Shown: positions 59,911 to 64,000 of the stretch, piece after piece
Layout of the letters: every line of letters starts with the position of its first letter
Position numbering within the stretch: position 1 is the first letter of the stretch
Assembly (NCBI GenBank): GCA_002798195.1
Contig: NWQM01000010.1
Span: 1 to 64,000 of the forward strand
DNA length: 64,000 nucleotides
Reading direction: 5' to 3'
Source: Lysobacteraceae bacterium NML03-0222
Lineage (GTDB): Bacteria; Pseudomonadota; Gammaproteobacteria; Xanthomonadales; Xanthomonadaceae
Made by a program: the position numbers and the translations under genes
The notes under the pieces: model-generated
The model's database searches: none
The model's input: only the letters and a program-made list of their open reading frames with translations
Told to the model about the DNA's origin: nothing

Positions 59911-62001
59911 TTACCAGATTTTGACCTGGTTATTGCCCTCGCGCACCATGGCATCGCCGCGCTTGCAGCCCCAGGCCTCGGCAAAGGCGGGCAGGTTGCT
60001 GGGCGCGCCGATGGCACGGAACTCGGCCGGGGCGTGTGAATCGGTAGTCAGCCGTACCTTCAGCTCATCAGGGGTGAAATTGCGACGCCAGACGGTGGCC
60101 CAGTTGGCAAAGAAGCGCTGGTTGCCACTCAGGCCGTCGATGGCTTCGGGCGTTTTGCCACCCAGGGCGCGCTGATAAGCGTCATAGGCGATGGCCAGGC
60201 CGCCGAGGTCAGCGATGTTTTCGCCCAGGGTCAGTTTGCCGTTGACATGTTGACCGGCCACTTCATAAGCATCGAATTGCTGCACCAGCTTGTTGGCGAG
60301 CGCCTTGAAGTTGCGCGCATCGCTTTCCTGCCACCAGTTTTCCAGATTGCCATTGGCGGCAAAGCGGCTGCCCTGGTCGTCAAAGCCATGGGTCATTTCA
60401 TGACCAATCACCGCGCCGATGCCGCCGTAATTGAGTGCATCGTCAGCCTTGCCGTCAAAGAACGGCGGCTGCAGGATGGCCGCAGGGAATACGATTTCAT
60501 TTTGCAGCGGGTTGTAATAGGCGTTGACCGTCTGCGGGCTCATCGCCCATTCGTCCTTGTCCACGGGCTTGCCGATTTTGCCGAGCGACCAGCGATAGTT
60601 GAAAGCATTGGCGGCCAGCACGTTCTCGATATAGCTGTCGCGGCGGGTTTCAAGGCCGCTGAAATCGCGCCATTTGTTGGGATAGCCAATCTTGGTGGTG
60701 AAGCCCTTGAGCTTTTCCTCGGCGCGGGCGCGGGTTTCCTCGCCCATCCAGTCCAGCTGCTTGAGGCGTTCGGCAAAGGCATCGCCCAGATTCTTCACCA
60801 GCGTTTCCATGCGCGCCTTGGACTCGGCCGGGAAGGCCAGCTTGACATAAATCTGGCCGAGCGCTTCGCCCACCTGGCTGTTGATGGTGCCCAGCACGCG
60901 CTTCCAACGCTCGCGGTTTTCCTGCTGGCCGCGCATCGCCTTGTTATGGAAGTCGAAATGGGCATTGACAAAGTCGCTGGAAAGATACGGCGCGGCACTA
61001 TCGACCAGATGGAAGCGCAGATAGCTTTGCCAGGTACTGACCGGGACATCGACCAGCATCTGGCTGACTTCGCGGTGAAATTCCGGCACGGCCAGCGAGA
61101 ACATGACCGGCTTTTCCACGCCCTGGGATTCAAAGAATTTCGACCAGGAGAAATTCGGGGTGAGCTTGTCGGCCTCTTCGGGGCTGACCGGGTGGTAGTA
61201 CAGCGAGACATCGCGGGCGAGTTCTTCGCTGGACTTGGAGGCATTGGCAAGGCGGGTTTCAAAGGCCAGCACCGCCTTGGCCTCGCGCTCGGCATCGGCC
61301 GGGGCAAGTCCCGAGAGCGTCAGGATGCGCGCCACATATTGTTCATAGGCGGTGCGCTTGTCCTGCTTGTCGGCATCGAAATAGAACCCCTTGTCCGGCA
61401 GCCCCAGGCCGCCCTGGGTGGCATAGGCGATATTCATGCCGGAGTTTTTGAAGTCCGCTTCCGGGCCAAAACCAAACAGCATGCCTTCACCCTGCGAATA
61501 GCTGTGCCGCAGGTGCTCGGCAATGCTGGCGGTGTCGCTGAGCGCTTCAATGGCTTCAATACGCGATTTCAGCGGGCTGATGCCCTGGGCTTCAATCTTG
61601 GCTTCGTCCATGCCGGTGGCGTAGAAGTCGCCAATCAGCTTGTCGATGCCCTTGGCATCTTTCATGGCGGCGGCTTGCTCGACAATCTGGCGCTGAATGG
61701 CATTGGAGCGCTCATCAAGCATCTCGAACGCACCCCAGCTGGTGCGGTCGGAAGGAATCGGGTTGGCAGCCAGCCAGTTCTTGTTGATATAGCTGCCAAA
61801 GTCCATACAGGCATTGCCGGCGCTGTCGATATCGGCAGCGCTGAAGCTGTTCATCGGCGGCAGCTTGGCTTCATCAAGCGTGTAGCTGGGCGCTTCTGGT
61901 GCTACGTTCGCAGCCGTGCTGTTGTCGGACTGGGTGCAGCCGGCCAGGACTGCGCTGATGCCAAGGCAAAGCGCCAAATGGGCAAGACGGGGTGTACGCA
62001 T
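59911..62001 (-). CDS. M13 family metallopeptidase (neprilysin-like), copy 2, lipoprotein
   Basis: A 696-residue zinc endopeptidase with a lipobox (LCLGISAVLAGC), so it is anchored in a membrane. Zinc-site HEMTH is in IGAVIGHEMTHGFDDQGSRF, the downstream Glu ligand in LGENIADLGGLAIAYDAY, and the substrate-binding NAYYNP motif is at about residue 515. It ends in VKIW. It is a diverged paralogue of the neighbouring copy 1. The ATG at 62001 (MRTPRLAHLAL) is the natural start. Confidence 0.93.
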   Translation of the reverse strand: MRTPRLAHLALCLGISAVLAGCTQSDNSTAANVAPEAPSYTLDEAKLPPMNSFSAADIDSAGNACMDFGSYINKNWLAANPIPSDRTSWGAFEMLDERSNAIQRQIVEQAAAMKDAKGIDKLIGDFYATGMDEAKIEAQGISPLKSRIEAIEALSDTASIAEHLRHSYSQGEGMLFGFGPEADFKNSGMNIAYATQGGLGLPDKGFYFDADKQDKRTAYEQYVARILTLSGLAPADAEREAKAVLAFETRLANASKSSEELARDVSLYYHPVSPEEADKLTPNFSWSKFFESQGVEKPVMFSLAVPEFHREVSQMLVDVPVSTWQSYLRFHLVDSAAPYLSSDFVNAHFDFHNKAMRGQQENRERWKRVLGTINSQVGEALGQIYVKLAFPAESKARMETLVKNLGDAFAERLKQLDWMGEETRARAEEKLKGFTTKIGYPNKWRDFSGLETRRDSYIENVLAANAFNYRWSLGKIGKPVDKDEWAMSPQTVNAYYNPLQNEIVFPAAILQPPFFDGKADDALNYGGIGAVIGHEMTHGFDDQGSRFAANGNLENWWQESDARNFKALANKLVQQFDAYEVAGQHVNGKLTLGENIADLGGLAIAYDAYQRALGGKTPEAIDGLSGNQRFFANWATVWRRNFTPDELKVRLTTDSHAPAEFRAIGAPSNLPAFAEAWGCKRGDAMVREGNNQVKIW

Positions 62002-62105
62002 GGGAGTTTTCCTTCTGCCCACCGTGGGCAGATTGTTGTGTTGAACTGTAAGCCTTCCAGGGTATTTATGTGCCTGCCGGAAGTCATGGATTGAGGGCGG
62101 TGGTA

Positions 62106-62420
62106 TCAGTTTTCGTCAGACACCGGGCCGACAAAGCGGGTCAGCTCGCCTGCCAGCAGTGACATGCTGCCGGTGTGGCGGTCATGGCCGTCCCGGGAGT
62201 ATTCAAAGCGGTAACTGCGCTCAAGGCCAAGCCGGCCATCATGACCACGGCGCAGGCGAAAGCCGGTGGCATGCACACTGTGGTCGAGCCACTGCACGCC
62301 GGCGCGCTGGCAGGCCTGACGGCCGATTTCACTGGCCTGTTCGGCAGCGCGGCGGGCGGCATTGACCCAAACCATCAAGGCGCCGACTACCAGCAATGCC
62401 CACAGCATGTTTTCCATCAT
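62106..62420 (-). CDS. DUF3301 family protein
   Basis: A 104-residue protein with one N-terminal transmembrane helix (MLWALLVVGALMVWVNAARR) and a soluble tail (RRGHDGRLGLERSYRFEYSR, GSMSLLAGELTRFVG) typical of DUF3301. The function is unknown. The start at 62420 overlaps the stop of the DUF2272 gene (ATGA), so both are made from one message. Confidence 0.78.
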   Translation of the reverse strand: MMENMLWALLVVGALMVWVNAARRAAEQASEIGRQACQRAGVQWLDHSVHATGFRLRRGHDGRLGLERSYRFEYSRDGHDRHTGSMSLLAGELTRFVGPVSDEN

Positions 62421-63418
62421 TGCGCCTCGGGCTTGAGCTTGAGCAGCGCCGCCCAATTCTGCCGGTTCATGCTGCAGGCGGCTTCGTTTTCCGGCGAGCA
62501 GGCGGGTGACTGGCCGTCCTCGTCACTGGCAACCCAATCATTGCTGATGGGGCGCGGCAAGATGGCGCGTCCTTGACCGTCGAGCCTGAGTTTGCGCATC
62601 GCCACCATATTGGCGACATTGCCGCCCACCAGCCAGACTTCATTCGGGGTGAGATTGACGACGATATCGCAATGCGATTGCAGGCCGCCATTGCTGCTGG
62701 CAAGAAAAGCCGACAGGCCGCCAAAGCCGACCACATTGCGGTTGTTGCGCACGTAGCAAAGCATGTCACCCAGCGCTACCGGGGTCTGGTTGGGATCGGC
62801 GAAGCGGTAGGGGCCGCTATCACGATAGGCGGCGCGGATGTAGTCGATATGGCTGGCGGAATGGCGGAAGCCACTGGCACCGGCCTTGACCATCACATAG
62901 GAAATGAAGGCGGCTGACCACGGCGCATCCACCACGAAGCTGCGGCAATCGCTGCGGGTATAGCTCGATGCCAGCGGGTCCTGGCATTGATAGGCCGAGG
63001 TATAGCTGCCGAATACGCGCTGCAAGGTGCCGCTGTCACGCCAGTAGGCGACGACCCGCTCCCAGGCCGGGCTGCCATCGGCAAGCCGGGTGCGCTCGGC
63101 CTCGGTGGTGCGCCGGCTGGCCAGCCGGCCATTGGCGTCAATAAAAGGCTGTGACCAGGCGGCGTGCTCACGCTTGGCGACCTCAACAATGCGTGTGACC
63201 AGTGCCGTGCCGGGGGGAAATGTCTCGGCGGGCGCCTGCCATGCCGGACGTGGGGCGTCGTCTTGTTCGGGGGCGTGTTCAGGGAGCGATGGCGTGTTTG
63301 TCGGTGCCTTGACGACCGGTTCGGGGGGCTGTGTCTGCGGCTTGGGCGCAGTGGCGCAGCCTGCCAGCAGCAGGGCAGTCGTCAGCGTGGAAATACGCAG
63401 CGAAAAGGGCAGTTTCAT
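62417..63418 (-). CDS. DUF2272 family lipoprotein
   Basis: A 333-residue lipoprotein (lipobox LLAGC) with a Pro-rich linker (about 25-65). A globular domain follows, with the DUF2272 hallmarks APWSAAFISYVMVKAG, FRHSASHIDYIRAAYRD, LGDMLCYVRN and HCDIVVNLTPNEVWLVGGNV. The pattern of Ser/His/Asp recalls CHAP/NlpC-like amidases, so a cell-wall role is possible but unproven. It lies eight bases after nadC and is probably cotranscribed with it. Confidence 0.82.
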   Translation of the reverse strand: MKLPFSLRISTLTTALLLAGCATAPKPQTQPPEPVVKAPTNTPSLPEHAPEQDDAPRPAWQAPAETFPPGTALVTRIVEVAKREHAAWSQPFIDANGRLASRRTTEAERTRLADGSPAWERVVAYWRDSGTLQRVFGSYTSAYQCQDPLASSYTRSDCRSFVVDAPWSAAFISYVMVKAGASGFRHSASHIDYIRAAYRDSGPYRFADPNQTPVALGDMLCYVRNNRNVVGFGGLSAFLASSNGGLQSHCDIVVNLTPNEVWLVGGNVANMVAMRKLRLDGQGRAILPRPISNDWVASDEDGQSPACSPENEAACSMNRQNWAALLKLKPEAQ

Positions 63419-63426
63419 GATGAGTA

Positions 63427-64000
63427 TCAGCTGGAGGAAGTGGGCGGCGGGCCGAGCTTCATGGACAGGTCAATGGCATGCACATGCTTGGTCAGGCTGC
63501 CGATGGAAATATAGTCCACCCCATCGCGGGCGATGTCGGCAATGCTGTTCATATCCACGCCACCGGAGACTTCCAGCGGGATGCGTCCGGCAAATTCCTC
63601 GCGGGCAATGCGCACCGCTTCGCGACGGCTGGCGGCATCAAAATCGTCAATCAGGATACGGGTGCAGTCGGTTTGCAGTGCCTGACGCAATTCATCCAGG
63701 GTTTCCACTTCGATAATCAGCGGCAAATCCGGAAATTGCGCGCGCGCCTCGTCGGCGGCCTGGCGCAGCGAGCCTGCGGCGCGGATATGGTTTTCCTTCA
63801 GCATTACCGCATCGAACAAGCCAATGCGGTGGTTATGGCCGCCGCCCACACGCACGGCGTATTTCTGCGCCAGCCGCAGGCCGGGAAGGGTCTTGCGGGT
63901 ATCGAGGATTTTGGTATGCGTGCCTGCAACTGCCGCCACATATTGGGCAGTAACAGTGGCCGTGCCGGAGAGCGTTTGCAGAAAGTTGAGCGCGCAGCGC
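63427..64000 (-). CDS. nadC: Nicotinate-nucleotide pyrophosphorylase, 5' part outside window
   Basis: The enzyme that makes nicotinate mononucleotide from quinolinate and PRPP in NAD synthesis. The frame continues through the window edge (LNFLQTLSGTATVTAQYVAA). Visible motifs are HTKILDTRKTLPGLRLAQKY, GGGHNHRIGLFDAVMLKENH, DDFDAASRREAVR and LEVSGGVDMNSI, all in the type II PRTase barrel. It is the first gene seen of the nadC-DUF2272-DUF3301 run. Confidence 0.95.
   Translation of the reverse strand, partial: RCALNFLQTLSGTATVTAQYVAAVAGTHTKILDTRKTLPGLRLAQKYAVRVGGGHNHRIGLFDAVMLKENHIRAAGSLRQAADEARAQFPDLPLIIEVETLDELRQALQTDCTRILIDDFDAASRREAVRIAREEFAGRIPLEVSGGVDMNSIADIARDGVDYISIGSLTKHVHAIDLSMKLGPPPTSSS

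Noticed and set aside
60247..62094. 615-residue plus-strand frame opposite M13 copy 2
   Set aside because: Antisense shadow in GC-rich DNA; the minus-strand protein has zinc-site and lipobox motifs, this one has none.

Overview
The window is a 64 kb stretch of a GC-rich gammaproteobacterial chromosome, almost certainly Xanthomonadaceae/Lysobacteraceae. The evidence is the protein families and their arrangement: tryptophan 2,3-dioxygenase very like the Xanthomonas enzyme, petABC followed by sspA-sspB, smpB/ratA/rnfH next to bamE/fur, tandem M13 peptidases, and a TrpS with a C-terminal extension. It opens inside an autotransporter beta-barrel and closes inside nadC. LAYOUT 1-35.4 kb: housekeeping and envelope genes. 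These are autotransporter tail, trpS, a 2-oxo acid dehydrogenase E1alpha-E1beta-E2 operon, kynA plus a membrane permease-like gene, miaB, a lytic transglycosylase, the cytochrome bc1 operon petABC, sspA-sspB, a 2OG-Fe(II) oxygenase, rhomboid, rnd, an FGE-fold lipoprotein, M48 protease, flavoprotein-mgtE, an outer-membrane protein, a mini heavy-metal protein, rhlE, a DUF502 protein, tgt, sstT, S9 and M14 peptidases, a frameshifted lipoprotein gene, a S41 protease operon, and smpB / ratA-rnfH. LAYOUT 35.4-51.3 kb: a foreign island lies between rnfH and bamE. It holds a fragment of a Cas3 HD domain, then a complete type I-C CRISPR-Cas operon (cas3-cas5c-cas8c with internal cas11c-cas7-cas4), then an AT-rich PIN-domain gene wedged between cas4 and cas1, about 390 bp of palindromic non-coding DNA, cas1-cas2, a leader, and an array of 84 intact repeats plus one decayed terminal repeat. 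LAYOUT 51.3-64 kb: bamE<>fur, a propeller-like lipoprotein, purT, an EEP phosphatase, bpt, an EF-hand protein, hinT, two M13 peptidases, a DUF3301 protein, a DUF2272 lipoprotein and nadC. MAIN POINTS. (1) The cas island carries six exact 12-mer matches to Neisseriaceae DNA-uptake sequences: four Eikenella-type (TTCAGGTAGCCT) and two AG-DUS (AGGCCGTCTGAA). I noticed none in the flanking chromosome. This points to a Neisseriaceae donor and transfer by natural transformation. (2) The array is stratified: the last bases of the repeat change in blocks from the leader outward (7 GAAGG, 58 GAAGC, 16 GAAAC, 2 GAAAG, 1 GAAAC), recording successive mutations of the leader-proximal repeat. (3) Two spacers translate to the Walker A and Walker B motifs of a Zot/pI-type ATPase, so filamentous phages are likely targets. 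(4) The PIN-domain gene interrupting the adaptation module is the best candidate for an undescribed CRISPR-associated or linked defence component. All of this was read by eye; no database search was possible.
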